A DNA stretch of 64,000 nt from Corynebacterium endometrii (GCF_004795735.1 NZ_CP039247.1:1302001-1366000); one strand, 5' to 3'; counted from the stretch's first letter, positions 43,481 to 55,032 are shown. The notes: generated from the letters alone by a model not told the origin. Numbers and translations are program-made.

Positions 43481-44782
43481 CTATTTGGGCATAATTCGAT
43501 TCACTGCGTCCAGAATCTGCGCGGCGACCTCGAACTTCGTTCCGGACGGGACGGCCTGGGGTTCGGCCCCTTTAGCCAAGAGCCACCCTTCATTGGTCTT
43601 TTGCCCAAACACCTTGCCCTCGCCTACTTCATTGGCCATGAGAATATCGCAACCCTTGCGCTCAAACTTGGACAAGGCGTAATCGAGTGCGGAGCCCGCA
43701 GCATCCCCGGTCTCGGCCGCGAAACCCACGATGATAGCGCCGTCTTTAAGCTCACCGCGGTCCCGACGATTGACTAGCCCCTTTAAGATATCCGGGTTTT
43801 CAACGAGATGGATGGTGGACAGAGCGTCCTCATCCGCGCCCTTCTTCAATTTAGAATCAGCCTGCGAATCCGGGCGGAAATCCGCGACCGCCGCGGACAT
43901 AACGATCACGTCCGCGCCCGCGCCGTATTCAGCCATAGCCGCCTCCATCTCACGAGTGGATCCCACGCGCACAACCGTAGTGCCGCAAGGAACCGGCAGA
44001 CTATCTGTGCTGGCAGCCACGAGGGTTACTTCGGCGCCACGCTGCGCCGCCAACTCGGCGATAGCAAACCCCTGCCTGCCCGAGGAACGGTTCCCAATGT
44101 AGCGGACCGGGTCGATGTTTTCCTGAGTTCCACCCGCGCTAATGACCACGCGTTTGCCCACCCAATCATGGTGTGCACCATGACCGGCAACAATGGTGCG
44201 GGCGAAATCAGCTATCTGGACGGGTTCAGGCAGCCGCCCCGGCCCGGTGTCCTTGCCCGTTAGGCGCCCGTGCGCCGGCTCCATGACCACTATTCCGCGG
44301 CGGCGAAGCGTGGCAACATTATCCTGCGTGGCGGGGTTTAACCACATTTCCGTGTGCATGGCCGGCACTACGACGACGGGACAGGTGGCGACCAGTACGG
44401 TCGCCGTGAGCAAATCATCCGCGCGCCCCGCCACTAGGCGTGCAATCAGGTCCGCGGTAGCGGGGGCGATGACTACCAGGTCAGCCTCTTGGCCCACCTG
44501 CACATGCTGGACCTCATCGACCGCATCGAACACGGTGGTAGACACCGGGTTGCCGGATAAGGCCTCGAACGTGGCGGCACCCACGAAATTCAAAGCGGCT
44601 TGGGTGGGAACCACGCGTACATCATCGCCGTGCTCAGTGAACTCCCGGACTAGATGGCAGGCCTTGTAAGCCGCAATCCCGCCACCGACGCCCACCACAA
44701 TATTGCGCGGCATTCGCGGCTGCGCGGCGGAGACCCCGCCGGCCGGGGTGTTCTCTGACGGTTCAACAGCATTAATGTCCAT
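43481..44782 (-). CDS. coaBC: CoaBC, phosphopantothenoylcysteine decarboxylase / synthase
   Basis: 433 residues from ATG 44782 (MDINAVEPSENTP). The N-terminal half is the flavin-dependent decarboxylase CoaC (GVGGGIAAYKACHLVREF, VVVVPAMHTEMWLNPATQ), the C-terminal half the synthase CoaB (VISAGGTQENIDPVRYIGNRSSG). The CTP-type synthase joins cysteine to phosphopantothenate. A TAATAT box at 44791-44796 lies 8 bases before the ATG and there is no Shine-Dalgarno sequence, so a leaderless mRNA is likely; an upstream in-frame start at 44815 is then untranscribed. Confidence 0.94.
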   Translation of the reverse strand: MDINAVEPSENTPAGGVSAAQPRMPRNIVVGVGGGIAAYKACHLVREFTEHGDDVRVVPTQAALNFVGAATFEALSGNPVSTTVFDAVDEVQHVQVGQEADLVVIAPATADLIARLVAGRADDLLTATVLVATCPVVVVPAMHTEMWLNPATQDNVATLRRRGIVVMEPAHGRLTGKDTGPGRLPEPVQIADFARTIVAGHGAHHDWVGKRVVISAGGTQENIDPVRYIGNRSSGRQGFAIAELAAQRGAEVTLVAASTDSLPVPCGTTVVRVGSTREMEAAMAEYGAGADVIVMSAAVADFRPDSQADSKLKKGADEDALSTIHLVENPDILKGLVNRRDRGELKDGAIIVGFAAETGDAAGSALDYALSKFERKGCDILMANEVGEGKVFGQKTNEGWLLAKGAEPQAVPSGTKFEVAAQILDAVNRIMPK

Positions 44783-44899
44783 GGGTGCCCATATTACCTG
44801 CCCATTCGCCTTCACCGGCGGATTCTCAGGCCACAGCCTTTATGGGGTTCACGCGACGGGGCCGCTCGCATAGGAAAACTGCCCCAGAGACCCCAAGAA

Positions 44900-44950
44900 C
44901 GAAAAACGAGCTCACCCCGCCGAAACACTAGATGCGTCCCAGCGGGGTGA
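44900..44950 (-). terminator. Terminator after rpoZ
   Basis: TCACCCCGC (44912-44920) pairs with GCGGGGTGA (44942-44950), and on the minus strand GCTCGTTTTTCG follows the stem. It lies 16 bases after the rpoZ stop and separates rpoZ from coaBC. Confidence 0.75.
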
Positions 44951-44965
44951 ATGCCGCAAGATTTT

Positions 44966-45268
44966 TTACTTGCCTTCCTCATGGTCGAGTAGGCCAGCAT
45001 CGATCTCACGCAGAGCGATAGACAGTGGCTTCTCGCCGGGCTCTGGGGTCACCAGAGGGCCAATAAATTCGAAGACGCCTTCATCCTGCTCCTGATAGTA
45101 GGAGTTGATCTGACGCGCGCGCTTCGCGGCGAAAATCACCAGGGCATACTTGGAAGATACCCTGTCTAGCAGCTCATCGATCGGCGGAGAGGTAATTCCT
45201 TCCGGCGTGTCGAACACTGGCTCGGGCTTACGGGCCTCTGCATTAGCGGTGGTGTTCACGTTAGTCAC
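44966..45268 (-). CDS. rpoZ: RNA polymerase omega subunit
   Basis: 100 residues from GTG 45268, which has GAGAGG six bases upstream; another GTG two codons earlier is too close to it. Family blocks [31 protein letters not shown] and the C-terminal [16 protein letters not shown] are clear. Omega helps assemble the polymerase and, with beta prime, may bind ppGpp. It follows gmk by 40 bases; the gmk-rpoZ pair is common to most bacteria. Confidence 0.95.
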   Translation of the reverse strand: MTNVNTTANAEARKPEPVFDTPEGITSPPIDELLDRVSSKYALVIFAAKRARQINSYYQEQDEGVFEFIGPLVTPEPGEKPLSIALREIDAGLLDHEEGK

Positions 45269-45308
45269 ATGCACCCTCTCATCGATGGTTGCGGGTTAAA
45301 AAATAATC

Positions 45309-45884
45309 TTAGGACTGTCCCTGCAAGATTGCGGTGATGGCGGCCACTGCGTCGTCAAGATTCTCATTGACTACCACATGGTCGAACTCATCTTTGGCCG
45401 CAAGCTCATTGCGAGCAGTTTCCAACCTGCGCTCAATAACCTCTTGCGACTCCGTTCCTCGCCCAGTCAAGCGCTCCACAAGCACGTCCCAGGAAGGTGG
45501 AGCCAAGAATACAGTTTCAGCCTCAGGAAGGGAAGCCTTAACATTGCGCGCGCCCACCAAGTCTACCTCGACTAGTACTGGGCGGCCCGCGTCTAGGGCT
45601 TCGACAACCGGCTGCGCCGGAGTTCCAGAACGCTGCAATCCTCCGTGAATGTCTGCCCACTCGAGCATTTCGCCGGCGTCGATTCGGTTCTGGAAGTCCT
45701 CCGGGCTGACGAAGAAATAGTCCACCCCGTCCGTTTCCCCGGGACGGGGTTGACGCGTCGTCATGGAAACGCTGAAGTACATGCCCTCAACGTCGGTGCG
45801 CAGGCGCGAAACAATGGTGGATTTGCCCACGGCGGAAGGGCCGGCAAGAACTACCAGCTTTCCGCGTTGATTAGCGCCAGCCAT
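45309..45884 (-). CDS. gmk: Guanylate kinase
   Basis: 191 residues. The P-loop is [14 protein letters not shown], followed by the GMP-binding block [24 protein letters not shown] and the lid region. It phosphorylates GMP to GDP. The ATG is 8 bases after the mihF stop codon and has no clear Shine-Dalgarno sequence, which suggests translational coupling to mihF. The trio mihF-gmk-rpoZ is the normal actinobacterial order. Confidence 0.96.
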   Translation of the reverse strand: MAGANQRGKLVVLAGPSAVGKSTIVSRLRTDVEGMYFSVSMTTRQPRPGETDGVDYFFVSPEDFQNRIDAGEMLEWADIHGGLQRSGTPAQPVVEALDAGRPVLVEVDLVGARNVKASLPEAETVFLAPPSWDVLVERLTGRGTESQEVIERRLETARNELAAKDEFDHVVVNENLDDAVAAITAILQGQS

Positions 45885-45892
45885 GAGGATTA

Positions 45893-46213
45893 TTAAGCCT
45901 CGAAGCCGAAGCGCTCCAGCAGAGCACGACGCTGGCGGTCACCCAGACCGCGCAGACGACGAGTCTGTGCAATCTCGAGATCCTCCATGATCTCCTTAGC
46001 CTTGACCTTGCCAACCTTAGGCAGTGCCTCCAGAAGGGCGGAGACCTTGGTCTTGCCGATGATTTCATCAGACTCAGCCTTAGCCAGAACGTCCTTCAGG
46101 TTGGTGTCGCCGCGCTTCAGAGCAGCCTTCAGCTCTGCGCGAGCCTTACGAGCCTCTGCAGCCTTTGCGAGGGCTTCCTTGCGCTGCTCGTCGGTCAACT
46201 TTGGAAGGGCCAC
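45893..46213 (-). CDS. mihF: Integration host factor, actinobacterial type (mIHF)
   Basis: 106 residues, all helical and rich in Ala, Lys and Arg. The C-terminal part (about 55-106) has the helix-two-turn-helix block [26 protein letters not shown] and the DNA-binding [18 protein letters not shown]. It is a nucleoid protein unrelated to enterobacterial IHF and essential in mycobacteria. GTG start with GGAGGAAA upstream. It has its own strong promoter about 140 bases before the start. Confidence 0.95.
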   Translation of the reverse strand: MALPKLTDEQRKEALAKAAEARKARAELKAALKRGDTNLKDVLAKAESDEIIGKTKVSALLEALPKVGKVKAKEIMEDLEIAQTRRLRGLGDRQRRALLERFGFEA

Positions 46214-46351
46214 GGGTTTCCTCCGATTTCGTTAGATGATAAGTAATTACGTCCAGCGCCACTACACGCGCCAGGACACGGCACACACGGAGCGAAAGCT
46301 ACATGTCTGTTGCAGACAAGCTTCGACGCTTCTGCGGTCCGACTTCTGGCA

Positions 46352-46357
46352 ATAGTA
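46352..46357 (-). promoter_or_regulatory. Extended -10 promoter of mihF
   Basis: The minus strand has TGCTACTAT, an extended -10 box (TACTAT at 46352-46357), with TTATCT at a reasonable -35 distance. It would give a leader of about 130 bases before the mihF GTG. The leader holds a perfect TGTCTG-CAA-CAGACA hairpin at 46304-46318. Confidence 0.5.
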
Positions 46358-46438
46358 GCATTGGATGAATCGAGATAACGCATTCACGTACATTTATGTC
46401 ACGTTTAAGCACGTCATCGCGGTGCAAAGAACAAAATA

Positions 46439-46481
46439 CCAGCTCGCGGCCCTATTAGATAATTAGGGCCGCAGAAGCTGG
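46439..46481 (-). terminator. Terminator of the pyr operon after pyrF
   Basis: A two-part stem: CCAGCT with AGCTGG outside, and a perfect 9-base-pair GCGGCCCTA/TAGGGCCGC inside (46446-46454 with 46464-46472). On the minus strand TATTTTG follows. It starts 23 bases after the pyrF stop codon. Confidence 0.75.
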
Positions 46482-46504
46482 CATTTTCGCTCTGCTAGCT
46501 GGGA

Positions 46505-47398
46505 TTATGGGGCCAAAAAGGGCCCTTCCCAGAATTCGTCAGCCGTGCGGATGACAGCCTCCCGGAGAGCGGAAACATCCGGCCCCTGGGACAAAATCGC
46601 CCGCGAGACGTTAGCGAAACCTAGCTGGGGTTGCTGCTTCATCAGCTCCGCCACATCGCCTGCGGTTGCACCCTGGGCGCCCACGCCCGGCAATAACACG
46701 GGACCGTTTAGCTCATGGATGCGCGGTGGCTCGGTCACCGTCGCCCCCAGAACGATTCCAATATCGCCGGGCTTTCCGTCTCCGCGCCTGTTTAGTTCGG
46801 CGCATTCATCGACCACATGCTGGGCTACCGAGGGCGCAGCGTCGGTGGAAAGGCGCGCGTTCTGCAGGCGGCGCGCCTCCGGGTTGGAGGTGGCTGCCAG
46901 GACAAACACACCCTTGCCCGTGGCCTGGGCCGCGTCAAAGACAGGCCGCAAGGCCCCTACGCCCAGGTATGGCGTTACGGTAACCGAATCAGCGCACAGG
47001 GCCGATGACTCATCCAGCCACGCCTCGGCGTATCCCTGCATCGTGGAGCCAATATCGCCGCGTTTGGCATCGGCTACAGTCAGGCAACCGGCGCTCCGCA
47101 GGTCCGCCAACGTTTCCTCAAGGACTGCAAACCCCCGCGAACCGAAACGCTCATAGAAGGCCACCTGGGGTTTGACCAGCGCAGCGGAATCCGCGAAGGC
47201 TTCCACGCAGGTGCGCGAGAAGCTACGCAGGCCGTCAACGGTGTCCTCAAGACCCCACGCCCGGAGAAGGTGCGCATGCGGATCGATGCCCACGCACAGG
47301 CGGCCGCGTATCCTGCCCGCCGCCACTAGGCGTTCGCCAAAGCCCGCAGGGGCTTGTTCCGCCCTGTTGGCCCCGGGGTTTCTATTCTGCTGGGGCAT
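46505..47398 (-). CDS. pyrF: Orotidine 5'-phosphate decarboxylase (actinobacterial type)
   Basis: 297 residues from ATG 47398 (MPQQNRNPG), which overlaps the end of carB by 17 bases. Catalytic Lys/Asp block in [20 protein letters not shown], phosphate site in [15 protein letters not shown]. The long form of the family found in actinobacteria and related groups. It turns OMP into UMP, the last step of the pathway. A further upstream frame start exists but lies deep inside carB. Confidence 0.94.
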   Translation of the reverse strand: MPQQNRNPGANRAEQAPAGFGERLVAAGRIRGRLCVGIDPHAHLLRAWGLEDTVDGLRSFSRTCVEAFADSAALVKPQVAFYERFGSRGFAVLEETLADLRSAGCLTVADAKRGDIGSTMQGYAEAWLDESSALCADSVTVTPYLGVGALRPVFDAAQATGKGVFVLAATSNPEARRLQNARLSTDAAPSVAQHVVDECAELNRRGDGKPGDIGIVLGATVTEPPRIHELNGPVLLPGVGAQGATAGDVAELMKQQPQLGFANVSRAILSQGPDVSALREAVIRTADEFWEGPFLAP

Positions 47399-50300
47399 GT
47401 TCGAGCTCCTGGAGCGCACGGACGCCGAATCCGCCACGGTGTACTGCTTCGAGCGCTTGGATGCCCGCGGTTACTCCCTGCACGGAAGAGATGAGCGGAA
47501 CGCCCTTTTCCACCGCCGCGGCACGAATCTCGTACCCATCGTGGCGCGCCCCGGAAGAACCCGCAGGGGTATTGATGATGAGATCCACCTCGTGGTTGAA
47601 AATCTTGTCCAGCACGGACTCACCCTCAGCCCCCGCTCGCACCTGGGAGGATTTAAGTACGGTCTCGCATGGCACGCCATTGCGCTGCAGGATGGACGCG
47701 GTGCCTGCCGTAGCAAGCAGCTTGTAGCCCAGAGAATGCAGGCGCTGGATTGGGAAAATGAGGGTACGCTTGTCGCGGTTCGCTACGGACACGAATACGG
47801 TTCCGGTGGCAGGTAGCTCGGCGAACGCCCCAAACTCCGCTTTGTAGTACGCCGCCCCGAAGTTGTTCGCTAGACCCATAACCTCACCGGTGGACTTCAT
47901 CTCTGGAGTCAGCAGGGTGTCCAGCATCGCGCCATCAGGTCGGCGGAATCGATTAAACGGAAGCACGGCCTCCTTCACGGCAATCGGGTGATTCGCGGGC
48001 AGCGAGCCACCGTCATAATTATCCGGCAGCATTCCCTCCGCCTTCAATTCCTGAATCGAGGCACCCAGCATGATGCGCGCGGCGGCCTTTGCGACCGGCA
48101 CGCCAGTGGCCTTAGATACAAACGGAACGGTGCGGGATGCTCGGGGGTTGGCCTCAATCACGTACAAAGTGTTGCCCTTGAGCGCGAACTGGACGTTCAT
48201 CAAGCCCTGGACACCAATGCCCTTTGCTAGAGCCTCGGTAGAACGACGAACCTTTTCAATGTCCTCGGGCCCAAGGGTCATGGGCGGCAAGGAACATGCC
48301 GAGTCACCGGAGTGGATACCGGCCTCCTCAATATGCTCCATGACACCGGCAAGGTAGACCTCTTCCCCATCGCACAGGGCATCCACGTCAATCTCAATAG
48401 CGGAATCTAGGAAGCGGTCAACAAGCACGGGGCGGTCAGTATTGATGTCAGTTGCGCGGCTGATGTAATCCTCAAGCGCCGCTTCGTCATAGACGATCTC
48501 CATACCTCGGCCGCCCAGCACATAGGACGGACGAACGAGCACTGGGTAACCGATGCCCGCGGCTACTTCCTTGGCTTCGTCGAAGGACGTAACGGTGCCG
48601 AATGCAGGCGCAGGCAAGTTGGCCGCTTCTAGCACCTTGCCAAACTCACCGCGGTCCTCGGCCAGGTCAATGGCCTTAGGGGAGGTGCCCACTACCGGAA
48701 CGCCTGCCTCAGCGAGTCGCTCCGCAAGCCCCAGAGGGGTCTGGCCGCCCAGCTGAACGATCACTCCGGCGACGTTGCCCGACTGGGATTCCGCGTGGTA
48801 AACCTCCAGCACGTCCTCGAAGGTCAGCGGCTCGAAGTACAGGCGATCGGCGGTGTCATAGTCGGTAGAAACCGTCTCAGGATTGCAGTTGACCATGACC
48901 GTCTCGTATCCCACGCGGGATAGCTCTAGCGCCGCGTGGACGCAGGAATAGTCAAACTCAATGCCCTGACCAATGCGGTTTGGCCCGGAACCCAGGATGA
49001 TTACCTTGTCCTTCTCGCGCTGCTCTGCAACCTCGGACTCCGCCGCCGGGTCAAGCTCGTAAGCGGAATAGTGATAAGGCGTCTGCGCCTCAAACTCGCC
49101 GGCGCACGTGTCGACCGTCTTGAAAACCGGGCGAACGCCAAGCGACCAGCGCAGGCGGCGCACTCCATCCTCGCCCGCTAGCTCTGGGCGCAGGTGAGCA
49201 ATCTGGGTATCGGACAGGCCGAAGTACTTAGCCTCCCGCAGCAGGGGTTCGTCCAAAACCGGCGCGTCGATGAGGCGCTGGCGGAAGTGGACCAGTGCCT
49301 CAAGCTCCGCCAGGAACCATGGGTCGATCTCGGACGCCTCGTGCAGCTCCTCCACCGTTGCGCCCAAGCGCATTGCCATCTCCACGTCATACATGCGGCC
49401 TTCGGTTGGGCGCTTGAGATCCTCGAGGATTGCGTCCTTGTCGCCTGCGCGCTCTCCGGCGATGTACTCATCGCTAGCGGTCCAGAACCCTGCAGGCTTG
49501 GTCTCCAAGGAGCGCATGACCTTATTCAGGCCCGCGATGTAATTGCGGCCAATGCCCATGGCCTCGCCCACGGACTTCATGGTGGTAGTCAAGGTATCAT
49601 CAGAGCCCGGGAATTTTTCGAAGGCAAAGCGTGGGGCCTTGACGATGACGTAATCCAAGGTCGGCTCGAAGGCCGCCGGGGTCACGCCGGTGATGTCATT
49701 GGTGACCTCATCCAGGGTGTAGCCGATAGCCAGCTTTGCCGCCAGCTTGGCGATCGGGAAGCCCGTTGCCTTGGACGCCAGTGCCGAAGAACGCGACACG
49801 CGAGGATTCATCTCGATAACGATGATGCGGCCGTCATCGGGGTTGATGGCAAACTGGATATTGCAGCCGCCGGTATCGACGCCCACCTCGCGAATGATGG
49901 CGATACCAATATCGCGCATCTTCTGGAACTCACGGTCGGTCAGCGTCAGCGCCGGAGCGACGGTGACAGAATCACCGGTGTGGACGCCCAGGGCATCCAC
50001 GTTCTCGATGGACGCGATGACAACCACATTGTCATCACCATCGCGCATGAGCTCAAGCTCGAATTCCTTCCAGCCCAGGATGGATTCCTCGATGAGCACG
50101 TTAGCCTCGGGGGAAGCAGCCAGGCCGCCGCCCGCAATGCGGTCCAGGTCCTCCTGGTTGTAGGCCAGGCCGGAGCCCAACCCGCCCATGGTAAAGGACG
50201 GGCGCACAACTACCGGCAGCCCCAATTCCTCAACCGTCGCGTGCACCTCATCCATGTTGTGGCACACGGCGGAGCGTGCGGATTCGCCACCGACCTTGGC

Positions 50301-50723
50301 GACAATATCCTTGAACTTCTGGCGGTCCTCGCCGCGCTCGATGGCGTCGATGTCCGCACCGATGAGCTCGATGTCATACTTTTCGAGGATGCCCGCTCGG
50401 TCTAACTGGATAGCGGCATTGAGTGCGGTCTGGCCGCCGAGGGTCGCCAGGACGGCGTCGATCGGATTGCCCTCTTCGATTTCCTTCTGGAAAATTTTCT
50501 CGATGAACTCAGGCTCGATTGGCTCCACGTAAGTATGGTCCGCGAACTCGGGGTCCGTCATAATCGTCGCCGGGTTGGAGTTCACTAGGGTCACCCGGAG
50601 GCCTTCAGCCTTAAGGACTCGGCAGGCCTGGGTACCGGAATAGTCAAACTCACAGGCCTGACCGATGACGATTGGGCCTGAACCGATGACCAGGACGTGG
50701 TTGATATCGCTGCGCTTTGGCAT
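47382..50723 (-). CDS. carB: Carbamoyl-phosphate synthase, large subunit
   Basis: 1113 residues with two homologous ATP-grasp halves: the first starts with [21 protein letters not shown], the second with [21 protein letters not shown], each with a matching [10 protein letters not shown] or [10 protein letters not shown] loop. The last 150 residues are the MGS-like regulatory domain ([18 protein letters not shown]), where UMP or ornithine would bind. With CarA it makes carbamoyl phosphate for pyrimidines and arginine. 31 bases after carA. Confidence 0.97.
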   Translation of the reverse strand: MPKRSDINHVLVIGSGPIVIGQACEFDYSGTQACRVLKAEGLRVTLVNSNPATIMTDPEFADHTYVEPIEPEFIEKIFQKEIEEGNPIDAVLATLGGQTALNAAIQLDRAGILEKYDIELIGADIDAIERGEDRQKFKDIVAKVGGESARSAVCHNMDEVHATVEELGLPVVVRPSFTMGGLGSGLAYNQEDLDRIAGGGLAASPEANVLIEESILGWKEFELELMRDGDDNVVVIASIENVDALGVHTGDSVTVAPALTLTDREFQKMRDIGIAIIREVGVDTGGCNIQFAINPDDGRIIVIEMNPRVSRSSALASKATGFPIAKLAAKLAIGYTLDEVTNDITGVTPAAFEPTLDYVIVKAPRFAFEKFPGSDDTLTTTMKSVGEAMGIGRNYIAGLNKVMRSLETKPAGFWTASDEYIAGERAGDKDAILEDLKRPTEGRMYDVEMAMRLGATVEELHEASEIDPWFLAELEALVHFRQRLIDAPVLDEPLLREAKYFGLSDTQIAHLRPELAGEDGVRRLRWSLGVRPVFKTVDTCAGEFEAQTPYHYSAYELDPAAESEVAEQREKDKVIILGSGPNRIGQGIEFDYSCVHAALELSRVGYETVMVNCNPETVSTDYDTADRLYFEPLTFEDVLEVYHAESQSGNVAGVIVQLGGQTPLGLAERLAEAGVPVVGTSPKAIDLAEDRGEFGKVLEAANLPAPAFGTVTSFDEAKEVAAGIGYPVLVRPSYVLGGRGMEIVYDEAALEDYISRATDINTDRPVLVDRFLDSAIEIDVDALCDGEEVYLAGVMEHIEEAGIHSGDSACSLPPMTLGPEDIEKVRRSTEALAKGIGVQGLMNVQFALKGNTLYVIEANPRASRTVPFVSKATGVPVAKAAARIMLGASIQELKAEGMLPDNYDGGSLPANHPIAVKEAVLPFNRFRRPDGAMLDTLLTPEMKSTGEVMGLANNFGAAYYKAEFGAFAELPATGTVFVSVANRDKRTLIFPIQRLHSLGYKLLATAGTASILQRNGVPCETVLKSSQVRAGAEGESVLDKIFNHEVDLIINTPAGSSGARHDGYEIRAAAVEKGVPLISSVQGVTAGIQALEAVHRGGFGVRALQELEHAPAE

Positions 50724-50754
50724 AATTTCTTCTCTTTTCCTTCCCTGGTCAGAC

Positions 50755-51939
50755 TTACTGTGCGTTCGGAGACTCGGCAGCCATCAGCTCAACGAATTGA
50801 TCGAACAGCGGCTGGGCATCGTGCGGACCGGCTGCGGACTCCGGGTGGTACTGGACGGAGTACGCCAATCCGTTCTTGAGCGCCACCCCCTCAATGACGT
50901 GGTCATTCAGGCAGGTGTGTGTCACCACGGCGGTACCAAAGTCGGTCTCGAATTCCTCGCCCGCGGGATTGTCCTTGCCGGACGGGCTCGCCAGGGCAAA
51001 GCCGTGGTTCTGGGCGGTGATGTCAATCTTGCCGGTGATGTGGTTTTGAACCGGCACGTTGATTCCGCGATGGCCGAACTTCAGCTTGTAGGTGTCCATT
51101 CCAAAGGCCCGGCCCAGAATCTGGTTACCGAAACAAATGCCGAAGAAGGGCACCTTGGCCGCCAATACGTCGCGCACGATGGCTACGGCATCGTCCGCAG
51201 TGGCTGGATCGCCGGGGCCGTTCGAGACGAATACTCCGTCCGGGTTGTACTGCTTAATGGCCTCATAGGGGGTGCCGGCCGGGACAACTATGGTCTCAAT
51301 TCCGCGCTTCGCGAAGTTCGCAGGCGTAGCGGTCTTAATGCCCATGTCGTAGGCGACTACGGTAAACCGCTTCTCCCCTTCGGCCTCAACGGTGTAGATT
51401 TCGTCCGCGGAGACTTCAGAGGATAGGTCCGCCCCCTTCATGGAGGCTTGGCCCGCAACTTCCTCAATTAGTTCCTCCAGGGGGCGCTTTGCAGCCTCTC
51501 CGGAGAAGATTCCAGCGGCGATGGAGCCATGGTTACGCAGGTGACGCACCAGGGCGCGGGTATCGATCCCGCGGATGCCAACAACGCCCTGGTTTTCCAT
51601 TTCTTCGGACAAGCTTCGGGCCGCGCGCCAATTGGACACTCGGTGGGCCAGGTCCCGGATCACCAGGCCGGCGACCCAGATCTTGCTGCCCCTCGACTCG
51701 TTGTCCTCATCGTTCCACCCGGTATTGCCGATCTGCGGAGCGGTGGCAACCACAATCTGACGGTGATAGGACGGATCCGTCATGGTCTCCTGGTAGCCGG
51801 TCATACCGGTGGTAAATACTGCCTCGCCGAGGCTGGTGCCGGTGGCACCGAAGCCGAAGCCTTTGTAGGTGCGACCATCCGCAAGCACGAGTACCGCCGG
51901 GATAGAAGCATTGGTGGACTGGGGATTAGCGTCCGTCAC
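50755..51939 (-). CDS. carA: Carbamoyl-phosphate synthase, small (glutaminase) subunit
   Basis: 394 residues from GTG 51939 with AGAAAGG about 7 bases upstream; an ATG 17 codons earlier (51990) lacks a ribosome site. The class I glutaminase triad is seen: Cys in [17 protein letters not shown], His and Glu in [15 protein letters not shown]. The N-terminal domain has the typical [16 protein letters not shown] start and [14 protein letters not shown]. It feeds ammonia to CarB. Confidence 0.95.
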   Translation of the reverse strand: MTDANPQSTNASIPAVLVLADGRTYKGFGFGATGTSLGEAVFTTGMTGYQETMTDPSYHRQIVVATAPQIGNTGWNDEDNESRGSKIWVAGLVIRDLAHRVSNWRAARSLSEEMENQGVVGIRGIDTRALVRHLRNHGSIAAGIFSGEAAKRPLEELIEEVAGQASMKGADLSSEVSADEIYTVEAEGEKRFTVVAYDMGIKTATPANFAKRGIETIVVPAGTPYEAIKQYNPDGVFVSNGPGDPATADDAVAIVRDVLAAKVPFFGICFGNQILGRAFGMDTYKLKFGHRGINVPVQNHITGKIDITAQNHGFALASPSGKDNPAGEEFETDFGTAVVTHTCLNDHVIEGVALKNGLAYSVQYHPESAAGPHDAQPLFDQFVELMAAESPNAQ

Positions 51940-52008
51940 GTTCGCGCCTTTCTGCTTAAGACCGTGAGAATTAAATGTATCGTTCTGCATAATATAAACT
52001 CGTGTGCC

Positions 52009-53364
52009 CTACTTTTCCACTTCCATCTCGGCAGCGGCGCCGGATTCGGCGCGTTGGTAAGTCACGCGGCCGCGAAGGATTGTGTGCGTGACCTGTGCGC
52101 CAAACTCTTCACCATTGAACGGATTATTGGAAGCCTTAGATTCCAGGGAATCGTTATCGGAAACCCACGCCGCCTCGGGATCCACGATGGTCAGGTTCGC
52201 GGGCTCCCCCACGGCGATTGGGCGCCCATGATCCGGCAGCTGCGTGATCTCCGCCGGGCGCTCAGACATGACCCGCGCGATGAAACGCCAATCAGCCAGG
52301 CCTGATGCCACAAAGATGCGGGCGATGACCGCCAGCGACGTCTCCAGTCCCAGCATGCCCGGCTTCGCGTTTTCAAACTCCACGCACTTATCCTCGGAGC
52401 CGTGCGGTGCATGATCGGTAGCCACGCAGTCAATGGTTCCATCGAGCAGCGCATCGCGCAGCGCGAGCGTGTCATGCTCCTCTCGCAGCGGAGGATTCAC
52501 CCTGAACACCCCGTCGTAGGTCCTGAGCTTGTCGTCGGTAAGCAGCAGGTGATGCGGGGTTACCTCCGCGGTAAGCGGAATTCCCTGGGCCTTCGCCCAT
52601 TTAAGCAACTCCACGGTGCCGGTAGTCGAGGCGTGGCAGATGTGCACGCGGTTGCCGTAATCACGGGCCAACAGCGCGTCGCGAGCAACGATCGATTCCT
52701 CGGCAACCCTCGGCCAGCCGCGCAGACCTAGCTTTGCGGCAGTCTCACCCTCGTGCGCAACAGCGCCGTCGGTAAGACGCGGCTCCTCGGCGTGCTGAGC
52801 CAGCAGCACATTCAGCCCCTTGGCGTACTCGAGCGCACGGCGCATTAGCTGCGGGTCTGACACGCACTTTCCATCGTCAGAAAACATGCGCACCCTGGCG
52901 TCGCTGCGGGCCATCATGCCAAATTCGGTCAGCGTCTTTCCCTCTAGGCCCTTAGAGATAGAGCCCACTGGGTGGACGTCACACAGGCCCAAGGCCTGGG
53001 ATTTCAACCATACGGACTCGGCGATAATCGGCTGGTCCGTCACCGGCGAGGTATTAGCCATGGTAAACACAGCCGTGAAACCGCCCTTAGCCGCGGCCCT
53101 TGAACCCGTCTCGATGGTTTCCGTATCCTCGCGTCCGGGCTCGCGCAGGTGAACGTGCATGTCCACCAGCCCTGGGAGCAGAACGTGCCCGCCGGCGTCA
53201 ATGACCCTATCTGCCTCATGGTCGCCCCCGATGGCCGCAATGACACCGTCCTTGATAAGGACTGTGGTCGGATCGCCCTCTCCGTAGGGCCGGACATTAT
53301 CTATTAGAACTGTGCCGGCGGCTGGGGCGGATACGCGGCCGGTCTCTGGGAATCCTGTCATCAT
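52009..53364 (-). CDS. pyrC: Dihydroorotase
   Basis: 451 residues from ATG 53364 or the next codon ATG 53361, both with GGGAGAG upstream. Type I dihydroorotase: the metal motif [39 protein letters not shown] and the catalytic aspartate in [14 protein letters not shown] are present. It closes carbamoyl-aspartate to dihydroorotate. 13 bases after pyrB, in the operon order pyrR-pyrB-pyrC-carA-carB-pyrF. Confidence 0.96.
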   Translation of the reverse strand: MMTGFPETGRVSAPAAGTVLIDNVRPYGEGDPTTVLIKDGVIAAIGGDHEADRVIDAGGHVLLPGLVDMHVHLREPGREDTETIETGSRAAAKGGFTAVFTMANTSPVTDQPIIAESVWLKSQALGLCDVHPVGSISKGLEGKTLTEFGMMARSDARVRMFSDDGKCVSDPQLMRRALEYAKGLNVLLAQHAEEPRLTDGAVAHEGETAAKLGLRGWPRVAEESIVARDALLARDYGNRVHICHASTTGTVELLKWAKAQGIPLTAEVTPHHLLLTDDKLRTYDGVFRVNPPLREEHDTLALRDALLDGTIDCVATDHAPHGSEDKCVEFENAKPGMLGLETSLAVIARIFVASGLADWRFIARVMSERPAEITQLPDHGRPIAVGEPANLTIVDPEAAWVSDNDSLESKASNNPFNGEEFGAQVTHTILRGRVTYQRAESGAAAEMEVEK

Positions 53365-53377
53365 CAATCTCTCCCTC

Positions 53378-54331
53378 TTAGAATCCGGCATTCTCGCCGC
53401 CGACGAGCAACGTGAAAAGCACGGCCATCCGCAGATGCACACCGTTGTTCACCTGCTGCAACACCGCCGCCTCATCCAAATCGGCCACTGCGTAGTTGAT
53501 CTCCATGCCGCGCAGCATGGGACCTGGGTGCATGATGATGGCATCCTTACGCATCCGCGATGCTCGCTCCTTGGACAGTCCATACAGGGTGGCATACTCC
53601 CGGTGGGACGGGAAGAACCCACCGTTCATGCGCTCTTGCTGCACCCGCAGCATCATGACCACATCCGCGTCGCTAATCTCTGCGTCAAAATCGTAGGAGA
53701 TCTTGACCGGCCAGTTCTCCACACCGAACGGCAACAAGGTAGGCGGAGCCACGAGTGTCACCTCCGCCCCTAGGGTGGACAGTAGGTCTACATTGGAGCG
53801 CACCACGCGAGAATGCAGACAGTCGCCCACGATTTTGACCTTGAGGCCGTCAAAATTACCGCCACTTATGCCCAGGCGCTGGCGCATAGTCACGGCATCC
53901 AGCAAGCCTTGAGTTGGGTGCTGATGTGCCCCGTCGCCGGCGTTGATTACGGACGGCCCTTGGCCATCGGGGCAAACCCATTGCGCGACCTGCTGCGCCG
54001 CACCTGAGGAAGGGTGGCGCATAATGATGGCATCGGCCCCAATGGCCGCAAGGGTAAGCGAGGTGTCCTTAAGGGACTCCCCCTTCTTAACCGAGGACGT
54101 TGAAGCCGAAAGGTTAATAACGTCCGCGCTCATCCACTTACCCGCCGTCTCGAATGAGGAACGGGTGCGGGTGGAATTCTCATAGAACAGCGTGTAGATG
54201 GTGCGGCCACGCAGCGTGGGAAGCTTCTTCATCTCGCGGCCGTCTAGGGCCTCGCGGAAACGGTCCGCTTCATCCAGCAGGCCAACTATTTCGTCGCGGT
54301 TGAGATCCGCGATATCCAAAAGGTGCTTCAC
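53378..54331 (-). CDS. pyrB: Aspartate carbamoyltransferase, catalytic subunit
   Basis: 317 residues. The carbamoyl-phosphate site is [18 protein letters not shown], followed by [18 protein letters not shown] and the HPTQGLLD loop; the aspartate-binding part includes [13 protein letters not shown]. No regulatory pyrI gene is near. It joins carbamoyl phosphate and aspartate. 3 bases after pyrR, so the two are translationally coupled. Confidence 0.96.
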   Translation of the reverse strand: MKHLLDIADLNRDEIVGLLDEADRFREALDGREMKKLPTLRGRTIYTLFYENSTRTRSSFETAGKWMSADVINLSASTSSVKKGESLKDTSLTLAAIGADAIIMRHPSSGAAQQVAQWVCPDGQGPSVINAGDGAHQHPTQGLLDAVTMRQRLGISGGNFDGLKVKIVGDCLHSRVVRSNVDLLSTLGAEVTLVAPPTLLPFGVENWPVKISYDFDAEISDADVVMMLRVQQERMNGGFFPSHREYATLYGLSKERASRMRKDAIIMHPGPMLRGMEINYAVADLDEAAVLQQVNNGVHLRMAVLFTLLVGGENAGF

Positions 54332-54334
54332 AGT

Positions 54335-54913
54335 TTATGCCCCCTCAGCTTCACGAATTAAGACCACGCCATCTTTGCCGTCAAGTTCCGCGATCTGGAC
54401 CTCGATTCCCTCATCGCGTGAGGTGGGCACGTTCTTGCCCACATAATCGGCGCGGATTGGGACCTGGCGGTGCCCACGATCAACAAGGACCGCCAGCTGA
54501 ATAACCTCAGGGCGGCCAAAATCGGAAATAGCGTCCAGTGCAGCGCGAATGGTGCGACCGGAATAGAGAACATCGTCAACCAAAATCACGGTGGCGCCGT
54601 TGAGACCCCCGGCCGGGATGGTGGTGGGCTGTAACGCGCGGTGCGGCCTATTGCGCAGGTCATCGCGGTAGAGCGTGATATCCAGGGAGCCGTGCAGAAC
54701 CGGGCAACCCGAAAACTCTTCAATCCTGGCCGCAAGACGCCCAGCCAAAGGCACGCCACCAGAGGGAATGCCAAGCAGGACAACGCGGGGTGCGTCATCG
54801 GAATCTAACGCCGTTTTTTCAATAATCTGGTGCGCGATGCGTGCGACGGTACGCGAAACATCATCGGAGCTAAGCAGCTCCGTGACGGTAGCGTTATTGC
54901 CGTGTTCACTCAT
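54335..54913 (-). CDS. pyrR: PyrR, pyrimidine operon regulator / uracil phosphoribosyltransferase
   Basis: 192 residues with the PRPP-binding loop [21 protein letters not shown] and [17 protein letters not shown]. In Bacillus PyrR binds pyr mRNA when UMP is high; in mycobacteria it blocks translation of the operon. First gene of the pyr operon with AAGGAGG before the ATG. A matching RNA hairpin overlaps the ribosome site just upstream (54928-54943), which supports control at translation. Confidence 0.95.
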   Translation of the reverse strand: MSEHGNNATVTELLSSDDVSRTVARIAHQIIEKTALDSDDAPRVVLLGIPSGGVPLAGRLAARIEEFSGCPVLHGSLDITLYRDDLRNRPHRALQPTTIPAGGLNGATVILVDDVLYSGRTIRAALDAISDFGRPEVIQLAVLVDRGHRQVPIRADYVGKNVPTSRDEGIEVQIAELDGKDGVVLIREAEGA

Positions 54914-54918
54914 CGTGA

Positions 54919-54943
54919 CCTCCTTCCCCGCCTCACAGTGCGG
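54919..54943 (-). promoter_or_regulatory. Putative PyrR-binding hairpin next to the pyrR ribosome site
   Basis: The minus strand at 54943-54928 reads CCGCACTGTGAGGCGG: a CCGC/GCGG stem around a loop with CTGTGAGGC, which fits the CNGNGAGGY core of PyrR-binding loops. The Shine-Dalgarno sequence AAGGAGG (54919-54925) starts just 2 bases after the hairpin. No terminator or antiterminator stem is seen, so translation control like that in mycobacteria is the likely mode. Confidence 0.6.
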
Positions 54944-55032
54944 TCCTTTAAAGGAAATCTTTCATGGTGGTTGCTCCGGGCCATTCGGCGGAAGCGGATC
55001 GCACCGCGTTCCTTGGCCCAGATGCTGCCCTC

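Noticed and set aside
49194-50405. 403-codon open frame on the plus strand opposite carB
   Set aside because: It is the mirror of a clear carB frame in GC-rich DNA, has no family motif and no ribosome site.
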